13,864 bases of DNA from Candidatus Pelagibacter sp. GTDB taxonomy: Bacteria; Pseudomonadota; Alphaproteobacteria; Pelagibacterales; Pelagibacteraceae. The stretch lies in contig NZJU01000051.1 in the NCBI GenBank assembly GCA_002692325.1, positions 1 to 13,864 of the forward strand, read 5' to 3'. The notes beneath the pieces were generated by a model, which saw only the letters and a program-made list of their open reading frames with translations, was not told the origin of the DNA and made no database searches. The position numbers were made by a program, and so were the translations under genes. How positions within the stretch are numbered: the stretch's first letter is position 1; each line of letters begins with the position of its first letter. Positions 6,950 through 13,580 of the stretch are shown here, piece after piece.

Positions 6950-8175
6950 CAGAAATTTCTTATAGAAATCAAAAATTATCAATAGAAAGTGTTCCGGTCA
7001 TGTCTTTGATAAAGAAAATACCAACTCCATTTTATCTTTATTCACAAAAACAGATAGAGTTAAATTTTACACGATTTAAGAGTATTTTTAAAAAAGTAAA
7101 TCCAATAATATGTTTTTCAGTAAAATCTAATTCTAACCCAAGTATACTTAAATTACTCAAAAATTTAGGCTCCGGGGCGGATGTTGTTTCTCAAGGAGAG
7201 TTATTAAGAGCTTTAAATGCCGGTATAAAGCCGAATAAAATAGTTTTTTCTGGAGTTGGAAAAAGTGAGGATGAAATTAAATTTGCGATTAAAAAAAGAA
7301 TTTTACTAATTAACGCTGAGTCGGAAAGCGAGGTAAATCTTATAAACAGGCTTTCAAGAGAGAGAAAAAAGAAGACATCAATTGGTTTGAGACTGAATCC
7401 GAATATTAAAGCAGAAACTCACAAAAAAATATCGACTGGTAAGGCAGATGATAAATTTGGTTTATCGAAAAAAGATTTGATCAATATTTGTAAAAAAATC
7501 GAAAAATTGAAATATGTTGATTTAAATTCAATAAGTGTACATATTGGCAGCCAAATTTTAAATGAAATTCCTTTTAACAAAACCTTGAAAGTAATTGAGC
7601 AAGTTTTAAATAAAACAAAAATAAAACTTAAATACATCGATTTAGGTGGAGGATTTGGAATTTCTTACAACCAAAACGATAAAAATATAAGACTTAAAAA
7701 TTATCCAAAACTAGTAAATAGATTTAGAAAAAAATTTAACTGTAAAATTATATTTGAACCTGGAAGGGCAATTGTTGGTAACTCTGGGATTTTGATTTCT
7801 AAAATTCAATATATCAAACAAACTAAAGCCAAAAACTTTATTATTTTAAATACTGGAATGAACGATTTTATGAGACCAGCATTATATGATGCACAGCACG
7901 AAATAATCCCTATTTTCAAAAATAAATTAAAAATAAATAAAAATATAGAATTTGTAGGGCCTATTTGTGAAACTAGTTGTAAATTTAGAAATTATAAAAG
8001 GTATCAGTATCTATCCGAAAATGATTTTGTTGCAATAAAAGATGTAGGGGCTTATGGATCTGTGCTCTCGTCAAACTATAATTCGAAACCTTTAATAGCT
8101 GAAATTTTGGTAAATAGAAGAAAATTTAAAATCATCAGAAAAAAACAAGACCTAAATAAATTGATAAAATATTAA
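6946..8175 (+). CDS. lysA: diaminopimelate decarboxylase
   Basis: A PLP enzyme converting meso-diaminopimelate to lysine, the final lysine step. The 409 residues show the alanine-racemase-like barrel with the PLP lysine K60 (FSVKSNSNPS), GADVVSQGEL (78-86), H199 in SVHIGSQI, the phosphate-binding GGGFG (234-238), and EPGR (271-274). The C-terminal domain supplies C341-E-T from the partner subunit and the DVGAYGSVLSSNYN segment (366-379) with Y370. Two departures from common family forms: FSVKSN in place of YAVKAN, and CETSC where CESxD is usual (C345 instead of Asp). The core catalytic residues remain and the argH-lipoprotein-lysA context supports the lysine role. It overlaps the lipoprotein gene by four bases and plsC by one base. 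Confidence 0.93.
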   Translation: MTEISYRNQKLSIESVPVMSLIKKIPTPFYLYSQKQIELNFTRFKSIFKKVNPIICFSVKSNSNPSILKLLKNLGSGADVVSQGELLRALNAGIKPNKIVFSGVGKSEDEIKFAIKKRILLINAESESEVNLINRLSRERKKKTSIGLRLNPNIKAETHKKISTGKADDKFGLSKKDLINICKKIEKLKYVDLNSISVHIGSQILNEIPFNKTLKVIEQVLNKTKIKLKYIDLGGGFGISYNQNDKNIRLKNYPKLVNRFRKKFNCKIIFEPGRAIVGNSGILISKIQYIKQTKAKNFIILNTGMNDFMRPALYDAQHEIIPIFKNKLKINKNIEFVGPICETSCKFRNYKRYQYLSENDFVAIKDVGAYGSVLSSNYNSKPLIAEILVNRRKFKIIRKKQDLNKLIKY

Positions 8176-8882
8176 TGCAATTTTTAAAATCATTGCTTTT
8201 TAATTTATTTTTTTTTATCGGTTTATTTATTGTTCTTTTAGTTGCATTGCCATCACTGTTGTTGCCAAGTAAAGTATCATTGTTATTTGGAAAGTTTTTA
8301 GCCTATTATTTAATTTTTTTAATGAAAATTATTTTAAAAGTTGACGTAAAATTTTCTGGTTTGGAAAATCTCAAAAAAGAAAAATATTTTTTTGTTGCTT
8401 CAGCCCATCAATCTATGTTTGAGACTTTTGTTTTGCAGGCACCAATAAATTTTCCAATATTTATTCTTAAAAAAGAATTACTTAAAATACCTTTGTTTGG
8501 TTGGTATTTAAAAAAAATTGGATCTATACCAATTGTAAGAGAGACAACTACAAAAGAAAATGTGGATTTTTTCACACAAATAAAAGCTAAACTAGATAAA
8601 GAAAATAGACCTTTGCTTATATTTCCGCAAGGAACTAGAGTGAAATTCGGGGAGAGAGCGCCTTTTAAAAAAGGTGCCGGTAGAATATATAAAGCTTTAA
8701 ACATCGCTTGTATTCCGGTAGCTTTAAATACAGGAAAAGTTTGGCCAAAAAATAGTTTTATGAAATATCCTGGAAATATCAATATTTCTTTTCTTGAGCC
8801 TATTAAACCCGGTAAAGATAGAGACACTTTTAATCGTGAACTAGAAAAAAAAATTTATGATGAGTGCGAAAGATTTATTTAA
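8175..8882 (+). CDS. plsC: 1-acyl-sn-glycerol-3-phosphate acyltransferase
   Basis: A membrane-associated acyltransferase that makes phosphatidic acid from lysophosphatidic acid. Residues 7-30 and 36-54 are hydrophobic anchors. The catalytic block is AHQSMFET with H78 and E83, an HX4E version of the HX4D motif that is common in alphaproteobacterial relatives (HQSAWET). Block II (residues about 114-122) has GSIPIVRE, block III is IFPQGTR (149-155, Gln where Glu is frequent), and block IV is IPVALNTG (180-187). Length (235) is normal. It starts on the last base of the lysA stop (TAATG) and its 3' end overlaps the convergent tyrA by eight bases. A lysophospholipid acyltransferase beside tyrA and hisC is a recurrent alphaproteobacterial layout as far as I recall. 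Confidence 0.92.
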   Translation: MQFLKSLLFNLFFFIGLFIVLLVALPSLLLPSKVSLLFGKFLAYYLIFLMKIILKVDVKFSGLENLKKEKYFFVASAHQSMFETFVLQAPINFPIFILKKELLKIPLFGWYLKKIGSIPIVRETTTKENVDFFTQIKAKLDKENRPLLIFPQGTRVKFGERAPFKKGAGRIYKALNIACIPVALNTGKVWPKNSFMKYPGNINISFLEPIKPGKDRDTFNRELEKKIYDECERFI

Positions 8883-9783
8883 TATTTTTTCGACCAAAAT
8901 CAGGTTTGTCAATATCCTGACCTGCTTGGATTATCTCTTTGCGTATATTTTTTGTAGATGAAAAAATTTTTAATAATTTTTCGCTGTTTTTTTCTGCCAC
9001 TGCCTTTTTAAACTCTTCAATATTTTTTGAAAAACTATCCAGAACTTTTAAAATATTGTCAGAATTGTCAATAAATATATCTTTCCACATTAAAGGGTCT
9101 GAAGAAGCAATTCTGGTAAAGTCTCTTAAGCCCCCGGCACTATATTTTATAATTTCTTCCCTAAAACTTTCATTATCCTTAAATGCTGTAACAACCAAAT
9201 TATAAGCTATAGCATGCGGTAAATGACTAGTTAGTGAAAGTATTTGATCATGTTCTTCTGAGCTCATTACTTTTACTTTGCATCCTAAACTTTCCCAAAA
9301 AAATTTTAATCTACTTAAATGCTCTTTGTTGTGAGTTTTGGGAGGAGATAAAATGCTCCATCTTTCTTTAAATAAATCTTTATCTCCAGCACTTGGACCA
9401 CTTTGTTCTGTGCCTGCTATGGGATGAGATCCTATCCAAGACACATCTTTCATTCCTAAATTAAATACAATTTTGTCAACTTCTTTTTTCACTGAACCCG
9501 TATCGGATAAAATTGTATCCGCATCAAGATGATCTTTGATGCTTAAAAGAATTTCTTTATAAGAGCTGAGTGGCGAAGAAATTATAACAAGGTCTGCTCC
9601 TCTTACGGATTTTACTAAATCATTGGAAATATTATCGCTTAATTTTTCTTTTTTTAAAAAAGATTGAACATCTTTAGATTTATCGAAAACTGAAATTTTA
9701 TCAGTTATCTTGTGGTTATTTAAAGATCTTAGTATTGATGACCCAATTAAGCCACACCCTATAATGGTTATCTTTTTAAACAT
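8875..9783 (-). CDS. tyrA: prephenate/arogenate dehydrogenase
   Basis: An NAD(P)-dependent dehydrogenase of tyrosine synthesis, converting prephenate to 4-hydroxyphenylpyruvate or arogenate to tyrosine. The 302 residues begin with a Rossmann fold, IIGCGLIGSSI (7-17), then SSPLSSY (69-75) and DTGSVKKEV (94-102). The catalytic and substrate region shows GSHPIAGTEQSGP (118-130, H120), SHLPHAIAY (186-194) and GGLRDFTRIASSDPLMWKDI (217-236). There is no fused chorismate mutase and no C-terminal ACT domain, so feedback control through ACT is not expected. It lies downstream of hisC with an eight-base overlap and is convergent with plsC. Whether prephenate or arogenate is the main substrate is not decidable from what I see. 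Confidence 0.93.
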   Translation of the reverse strand: MFKKITIIGCGLIGSSILRSLNNHKITDKISVFDKSKDVQSFLKKEKLSDNISNDLVKSVRGADLVIISSPLSSYKEILLSIKDHLDADTILSDTGSVKKEVDKIVFNLGMKDVSWIGSHPIAGTEQSGPSAGDKDLFKERWSILSPPKTHNKEHLSRLKFFWESLGCKVKVMSSEEHDQILSLTSHLPHAIAYNLVVTAFKDNESFREEIIKYSAGGLRDFTRIASSDPLMWKDIFIDNSDNILKVLDSFSKNIEEFKKAVAEKNSEKLLKIFSSTKNIRKEIIQAGQDIDKPDFGRKNIK

Positions 9784-10861
9784 TTATTATTTTTTTTAAA
9801 ACTTTTAAAAACTTCTCATTTTCTCTAGAGTTGCCAATTGTTACCCGCAAAGAATTTTTAATATTATAAACATCCATCTTACGCACTAAAATACCTGCTT
9901 TAGCTAGTTTTAAAAAAATTTTTTTAGAATTATTTTTAGTTCTATCGAAGTTAATTAACATAAAATTTGCGTACCCGAAGTTAGTTTCTATTTTTAAAAC
10001 TTTAAACACTTCAAAAAATTTTTGAGACCATTTTTGGACGTGATTAATTTCTTTCTTCAGCCATTTTGTATCTTTTATAGATGCTGAAGCAGCAAATAAA
10101 GCTGCTCTATTAACATTAAAAGGTGGCTTCAACATGTTAAGAGAATTTATAATTTGGTTCGAGGCATAACCCCACCCGACTCTTAACCCGGCCAATCCAT
10201 ATATTTTTGAAAAAGTTCTAGTAATCAAAACATTTTTGTAATTTTTAAAAATATCAATTCCAGATGAAAACTGCTCATTACTTTGTGCATATTCAAAATA
10301 GGCGTCATCAACCACTAAAAGAATATTTTCTCTCAATTTTTTTCTAAGTTTCAAAATTTCTTTTTTGGAAATTAAAGTCCCAGTTGGATTATTTGGATTT
10401 GCAAGAAAAACAATTTTTGTTTTTTTTGTAACTTTAGTTAAGATATTTTCTATTGAAATCTTATAATTTTTTTCTTTTGCATATACAATTTTTGCTCCGT
10501 TTACTTTACTGTAAATTCTGTAAATTATGAAACTAAATTGTGGAATAATTACCTCATCGCCTTTACTTATAAAAGCTTTGCAAACTAATTCAAAAATTTG
10601 ATCTGAGCCTGATCCAAGTATAACTCTTTTGAAATCTAAGCTGAATTTATTTGCTAGTAATTTTCTTAAATATGTTCCGTCTGAATCCGGATATCTTTTA
10701 AAATTACTTGAAACTTTCTTGAATTCACGGATAGCCTTTGGGCTTGGTCCTAAAGCAGACTCGTTTGCAGATAATTTTACTTTAGCTACTTTTTGCTTAA
10801 ATAAACTTAGACCAGCTACATATTTATCTGCATTAATTTTTTTTGCCCTTGGAAAACTCAT
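9776..10861 (-). CDS. hisC: HisC-family aminotransferase (histidinol-phosphate / aromatic)
   Basis: A fold-type I PLP aminotransferase of 361 residues. Visible motifs are the N-terminal LSANESALGPSPKA (30-42), RYPDSDG (56-62), SGSDQIFELV (84-93), ANPNNPTG (154-161), D185 in VVDDAYFEY, the PLP lysine K219 in TRTFSKIYGLAGLRVGW, and R227. The family transaminates histidinol phosphate, but many members also act on prephenate or aromatic keto acids. Because it forms an eight-base overlapping pair with tyrA, I infer that its main job is aromatic amino acid synthesis. No other histidine gene is in the window. The start at 10861 is divergent from the metX leader; its own promoter should lie in 10862-10919, where I see only AT-rich sequence. 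Confidence 0.9.
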   Translation of the reverse strand: MSFPRAKKINADKYVAGLSLFKQKVAKVKLSANESALGPSPKAIREFKKVSSNFKRYPDSDGTYLRKLLANKFSLDFKRVILGSGSDQIFELVCKAFISKGDEVIIPQFSFIIYRIYSKVNGAKIVYAKEKNYKISIENILTKVTKKTKIVFLANPNNPTGTLISKKEILKLRKKLRENILLVVDDAYFEYAQSNEQFSSGIDIFKNYKNVLITRTFSKIYGLAGLRVGWGYASNQIINSLNMLKPPFNVNRAALFAASASIKDTKWLKKEINHVQKWSQKFFEVFKVLKIETNFGYANFMLINFDRTKNNSKKIFLKLAKAGILVRKMDVYNIKNSLRVTIGNSRENEKFLKVLKKIINV

Positions 10862-10919
10862 AATAATTAATTTTTTATATAAAAAATATCAATATTGCTA
10901 TAACTCTTTACATACCAAT
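10862..10919. promoter_or_regulatory. AT-rich divergent intergenic segment between hisC and the metX promoter
   Basis: These 58 bases are almost entirely A and T and should contain the hisC-tyrA promoter on the minus strand. A TTGGTA-like hexamer near 10914-10919 (complement) is followed by several TATA-like hexamers, but none has convincing spacing, so no specific site is called. The rest of this 177-base gap is taken up by the metX promoter, riboswitch and terminator. Confidence 0.4.
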
Positions 10920-10948
10920 TTGACAAGTTTAAGACGATTTAGTATTAA
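10920..10948 (+). promoter_or_regulatory. sigma70-type promoter of metX-metW
   Basis: A perfect -35 TTGACA at 10920-10925 is followed after exactly 17 bases by TATTAA at 10943-10948. Transcription would begin about 10954-10956, which is the first base of helix P1 of the SAM-II aptamer. Promoter and riboswitch are thus placed back to back with no spare leader. Confidence 0.75.
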
Positions 10949-10953
10949 TTCAA

Positions 10954-11004
10954 AGCGCTGATTTAACCGAATTGCAGGCGCTAAATAAATTTTGCTAAAA
11001 AGGG
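10954..11004 (+). ncRNA. SAM-II riboswitch aptamer
   Basis: The stretch matches the SAM-II (metA-motif) aptamer as I remember it from the marine metagenomic structure: P1 strand AGCGC (10954-10958), loop TGATTTAACCG (10959-10969), the ATTGCA core (10971-10976), P1 return strand GCGCT (10978-10982) giving five perfect pairs, an A/T-rich linker, and the conserved 3' strand GCTAAAAAGGG (10994-11004) that folds back as the pseudoknot. SAM-II binds S-adenosylmethionine and lowers methionine-gene expression, in keeping with metX directly downstream. The AAGGG that serves as Shine-Dalgarno in ordinary SAM-II genes is kept, but lies 34 bases before the metX ATG. Confidence 0.93.
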
Positions 11005-11022
11005 TTTATGGCCCAGTTTAGC
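10994..11022 (+). promoter_or_regulatory. predicted antiterminator hairpin
   Basis: GCTAAA (10994-10999) is the exact reverse complement of TTTAGC (11017-11022), and GGG (11002-11004) can pair with CCC (11012-11014) inside it, leaving a two-by-two internal loop and a seven-base apical loop. The 5' arm is the conserved pseudoknot strand of the aptamer. The 3' arm takes bases needed for the terminator stem and loop. The two folds exclude each other. Confidence 0.6.
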
Positions 11023-11055
11023 TGGGCTTTTTTTTTGGATGAATATAAAACTTGA
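11008..11055 (+). other. possible 15-codon leader ORF overlapping the terminator and metX start
   Basis: An ATG at 11008 follows the aptamer's AAAAAGGG by three bases and opens a reading frame of 15 codons (MAQFSWAFFLDEYKT), ending at TGA 11053-11055. It crosses the whole terminator hairpin and T-tract and ends 14 bases beyond the metX ATG in another frame. The SD-to-ATG spacing is short. Nothing but position supports translation, so this is recorded as a candidate only. Confidence 0.25.
11011..11036 (+). terminator. intrinsic terminator/attenuator of the metX leader
   Basis: GCCCAG (11011-11016) and CTGGGC (11022-11027) form six perfect pairs, five of them G-C, around a five-base loop (TTTAG), followed directly by nine T residues (11028-11036). 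This is a textbook rho-independent terminator in a region otherwise almost devoid of G-C hairpins. It lies immediately after the SAM-II aptamer and ends two bases before the metX ATG, so it can only act as an attenuator on this transcript. Confidence 0.9.
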
Positions 11056-12172
11056 AAATATTAAGAATTTAAACGTTTCAAAACCTTTAAAATTAGATTG
11101 TGGTAAGACAATTAATAATTTTCCTTTGGCTTACGAAACCTATGGAAAGTTAAATGATAATAAAAGTAATGCTATTCTTGTTTTTCACGCGTTGACTGGG
11201 GATCAATTTGTAACAGGAACAAATCCCATAACAAATAAAGAAGGCTGGTGGGCGACCGCAGTTGGTCCAGGTAGAGCCATAGATACTAATAAATATTTTG
11301 TTATATGCGCTAATGTGATTGGTGGATGTATGGGTTCTTTAGGTCCAAAAAATATAAATCCAGAAAAAAAACAGCCTTATGGTTTGGACTTTCCAGTAAT
11401 TACCATAAAAGATATGGTAAGAGCTCAAGAGTCATTGCTTGAACACCTTGGAATTAAAAAACTGCTTTGTGCTACAGGTGGTTCAATGGGTGGAATGCAA
11501 TTGCTTCAATTTTGTGCAACATTTCCTGACAAAACATTTTCTGCCATACCAATCGCTTGTAGCTCAAGTCATAGTGCCCAAAATATTGCACTAAATGAAT
11601 TAGCTCGTCAGGCCATCATGGCTGACCCGGTATGGGATAAAGGAAAATATTTTTTAAAAAACGTTCAACCAAAAAATGGTTTGGCTGTGGCTAGAATGGT
11701 TGGGCATATAAGTTATTTATCAGAAAAAGGAATGCAGGAAAAATTTGGAAGAAAATTACAGGAAAAAGCTGATTATGAATTTAGTTTTAATGCAGATTTT
11801 CAAGTAGAAAGCTATTTGAGACATCAGGGTTATGCTTTTGTAGAAAGATTTGATGCTAATTCTGTTTTATACATAACCAGAGCTATGGACTATTTTGATC
11901 TTTCAAAACAGTTCAGAGGCGGTCTTGTTGAAGCATTTAAAAATCAAAAAACTAAATATTTAGTAATATCTTTTTCTTCGGACTGGCTATACACAACAAA
12001 AGACAACAAGGATATAGTTATCGCGTTAAATGCATCGGGTGCTGATGTTTCATACTCTGAAATAGATACAGATAAAGGTCATGACTCATTCTTGCTTGAT
12101 GAGCCTGATTTTTTAAAGACCTTAAAAAGTTTTATAGACTCAATGTACGAAAAATTTAGATATGAAAAGTGA
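11039..12172 (+). CDS. metX: homoserine O-acyltransferase
   Basis: An alpha/beta-hydrolase-fold enzyme that acylates homoserine (usually from acetyl-CoA, succinyl-CoA in some members) to start methionine synthesis. The 377 residues show the entry motif LAYETYGKLN (30-39), FHALTGDQ (49-56), ANVIGGCMGSLGPKNINP (91-108), the nucleophile elbow GGSMGG with S149, D315 in SDWLYTT and H348 in KGHDSFLLD, a complete triad. Acyl specificity cannot be settled from these motifs. The start codon is two bases after the T-tract of the leader terminator and has no Shine-Dalgarno. Expression is predicted to be SAM-repressed through the upstream SAM-II element. It overlaps metW by 11 bases. Confidence 0.95.
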   Translation: MNIKLENIKNLNVSKPLKLDCGKTINNFPLAYETYGKLNDNKSNAILVFHALTGDQFVTGTNPITNKEGWWATAVGPGRAIDTNKYFVICANVIGGCMGSLGPKNINPEKKQPYGLDFPVITIKDMVRAQESLLEHLGIKKLLCATGGSMGGMQLLQFCATFPDKTFSAIPIACSSSHSAQNIALNELARQAIMADPVWDKGKYFLKNVQPKNGLAVARMVGHISYLSEKGMQEKFGRKLQEKADYEFSFNADFQVESYLRHQGYAFVERFDANSVLYITRAMDYFDLSKQFRGGLVEAFKNQKTKYLVISFSSDWLYTTKDNKDIVIALNASGADVSYSEIDTDKGHDSFLLDEPDFLKTLKSFIDSMYEKFRYEK

Positions 12173-12755
12173 ATTTAAAGTCATAGCAGATTTATTACCA
12201 AGCAACACTAGAGTGTTAGATGTAGGATGTGGAGACGGATCTTTAATGAGTTTTCTCGAGGAAGAAAAAAATATAGAAGTGAGAGGACTTGAGCTGGATC
12301 AAGACAATGTTCAAAAATGTATAGACAAGGGTCTTACCGTTATTCAAGGTAATGCTGAAAGTGAACTCCATCAATTTCCGAATCAATCTTTTGATTACGT
12401 TGTTTTAAGCCAAACACTTCAAGCTTTCTACGAGCCTGACAAAGTGATAAAAGAACTTTTGAGAATTGGAAAATCAGTCATAGTTTCAATTCCAAATTTT
12501 GGATATTGGAAAGTGAGAATAAAATTACTATTATTTGGAAAAATGCCAGTCACTAAAACTTTGCCAAATACTTGGTATAATACTCCTAATCTGCATATGT
12601 GTACCATTAAAGATTTATTTAGTTTTTGTGATGAAAAAAATATAAGTATAAATAAAGTTATTGGTGTTAACGAGGAAAAAACATCTTTGATAAAAAAAAG
12701 TAATCTGGAAATAAAAAATCTTTTCTCAAAAGTTGGAATTTTTTTAATTGGATAA
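12162..12755 (+). CDS. metW: MetW, methionine biosynthesis protein
   Basis: A 197-residue class I methyltransferase-fold protein that typically accompanies MetX in proteobacteria and is needed for, or boosts, homoserine acylation in organisms that carry the pair. It shows the SAM-fold glycine loop VLDVGCGDGSLM (18-29), an acidic end of strand 2 (GLELDQDN), the SFDYVVLSQTLQAF segment (69-82) and the MetW-typical SIPNFGYWKVRIKLLLFGKMPVT and LPNTWYNTPNLHMCT motifs. The ATG at 12162 lies within the end of metX (11-base overlap), so the pair is probably translationally coupled and shares the SAM-II control. No methyltransferase substrate is known to me for this family. Confidence 0.93.
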   Translation: MKSEFKVIADLLPSNTRVLDVGCGDGSLMSFLEEEKNIEVRGLELDQDNVQKCIDKGLTVIQGNAESELHQFPNQSFDYVVLSQTLQAFYEPDKVIKELLRIGKSVIVSIPNFGYWKVRIKLLLFGKMPVTKTLPNTWYNTPNLHMCTIKDLFSFCDEKNISINKVIGVNEEKTSLIKKSNLEIKNLFSKVGIFLIG

Positions 12756-12756
12756 A

Positions 12757-13515
12757 ATGAATATAGAAATTATTTCTTGTTTAAATGATAATTATAGTTA
12801 TTTGATTTTTGAAAAAGAGACAAATACCGTCTCAATAGTTGACCCTTCAGAGTTCAAGTCATGTGAAAAAATAATAAAAAAATACAATAAATTAGATAAT
12901 ATTTTAGTAACACATCATCATTTAGATCATGTGGGGGGAAACCTTGAGTTAAAAAAAAAATATAATTCTAAAATATTTGGCTATAGTAAAGATAAAGATC
13001 GTATTCCTGGAATAGATATTTTATTAGATGATAATAGTTTATGTAATATTGGTAATTTGAAAGCTAAAATTTTATTTGTTCCAGGACATACAAGTGGTCA
13101 TATAGCTTTCTATTTCGAAAAAGAAAAAATTGTTTTTACTGGTGATACACTTTTTTCCTTAGGTTGTGGTAGAGTTTTTGAGGGAACCCATGAAGATATG
13201 TTTCGTTCACTAAATAGGCTAAAAGGACTACATCCTGAAACTAAAATCTATTGCGGTCATGAATATACCAAAAAAAATTTAGATTTTTGTTTAAAGTTTG
13301 ATCCACAAAATTATTTTCTTAAAGAAAAAGCTGAAAAAATTTATTCTAAGATTAATAGTAACCAACCTACTATTCCAACTACAATACAAGAAGAGATTAA
13401 TACAAATATTTTTTTAAGATGTGAAGATAAAGCTGTAAAACAAGCTTTGAACCTTAAAGTTTCATCTGGTCAGGAAGTATTTACTCAATTAAGGGATTTA
13501 AAGGATACTTTTTAA
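12757..13515 (+). CDS. gloB: hydroxyacylglutathione hydrolase (glyoxalase II)
   Basis: A cytoplasmic metallo-beta-lactamase-fold thioesterase that hydrolyses S-lactoylglutathione to lactate and glutathione, the second step of methylglyoxal detoxification. The 252 residues start IEIISCLNDNYSYLI and contain THHHLDHVGG (52-61; metal ligands H53, H55, D57, H58), PGHTSGH with H111, TGD130-TLF, and CGHEY with H168, so both metal sites are filled. SLGCGRVFEGT (134-144) is the glyoxalase II glutathione-side motif. I take the ATG at 12757, one base after the metW stop; a TTG at 12748 is in frame but adds only three residues. It sits in the metXW transcript, so may share SAM-dependent control, though a link of function to methionine is not evident. 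Confidence 0.92.
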   Translation: MNIEIISCLNDNYSYLIFEKETNTVSIVDPSEFKSCEKIIKKYNKLDNILVTHHHLDHVGGNLELKKKYNSKIFGYSKDKDRIPGIDILLDDNSLCNIGNLKAKILFVPGHTSGHIAFYFEKEKIVFTGDTLFSLGCGRVFEGTHEDMFRSLNRLKGLHPETKIYCGHEYTKKNLDFCLKFDPQNYFLKEKAEKIYSKINSNQPTIPTTIQEEINTNIFLRCEDKAVKQALNLKVSSGQEVFTQLRDLKDTF

Positions 13516-13526
13516 GCTCAATAATC

Positions 13527-13554
13527 TTGACTTGATAAAATTGAGAGCTATATT
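13527..13554 (+). promoter_or_regulatory. sigma70-type promoter of rplU
   Basis: TTGACT (13527-13532) and TATATT (13549-13554) are separated by 16 bases, giving a start near 13560 and a leader of about 20 bases. A six-base inverted repeat, CTCAAT (13517-13522) and ATTGAG (13540-13545), brackets the -35 box. The gene has no Shine-Dalgarno; an A-rich tract lies before the ATG. Confidence 0.6.
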
Positions 13555-13580
13555 GCGTGGAAACTTAAAAAAAAAAATTT

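Noticed and set aside
8408..8827. 139-codon minus-strand frame inside plsC
   Set aside because: Antisense shadow of a plsC with intact motifs; the product resembles nothing.
10629..10961. 110-codon plus-strand frame over the start of hisC and the metX promoter
   Set aside because: It is antisense to the hisC N-terminus (ANESALGPSPKA) and runs through the promoter and aptamer; no family features.
11005..11038. A second (SAM-V type) riboswitch in tandem, as described in some marine alphaproteobacteria
   Set aside because: Only 34 bases separate the SAM-II end from the metX ATG and they are fully used by the terminator; no second aptamer fits.
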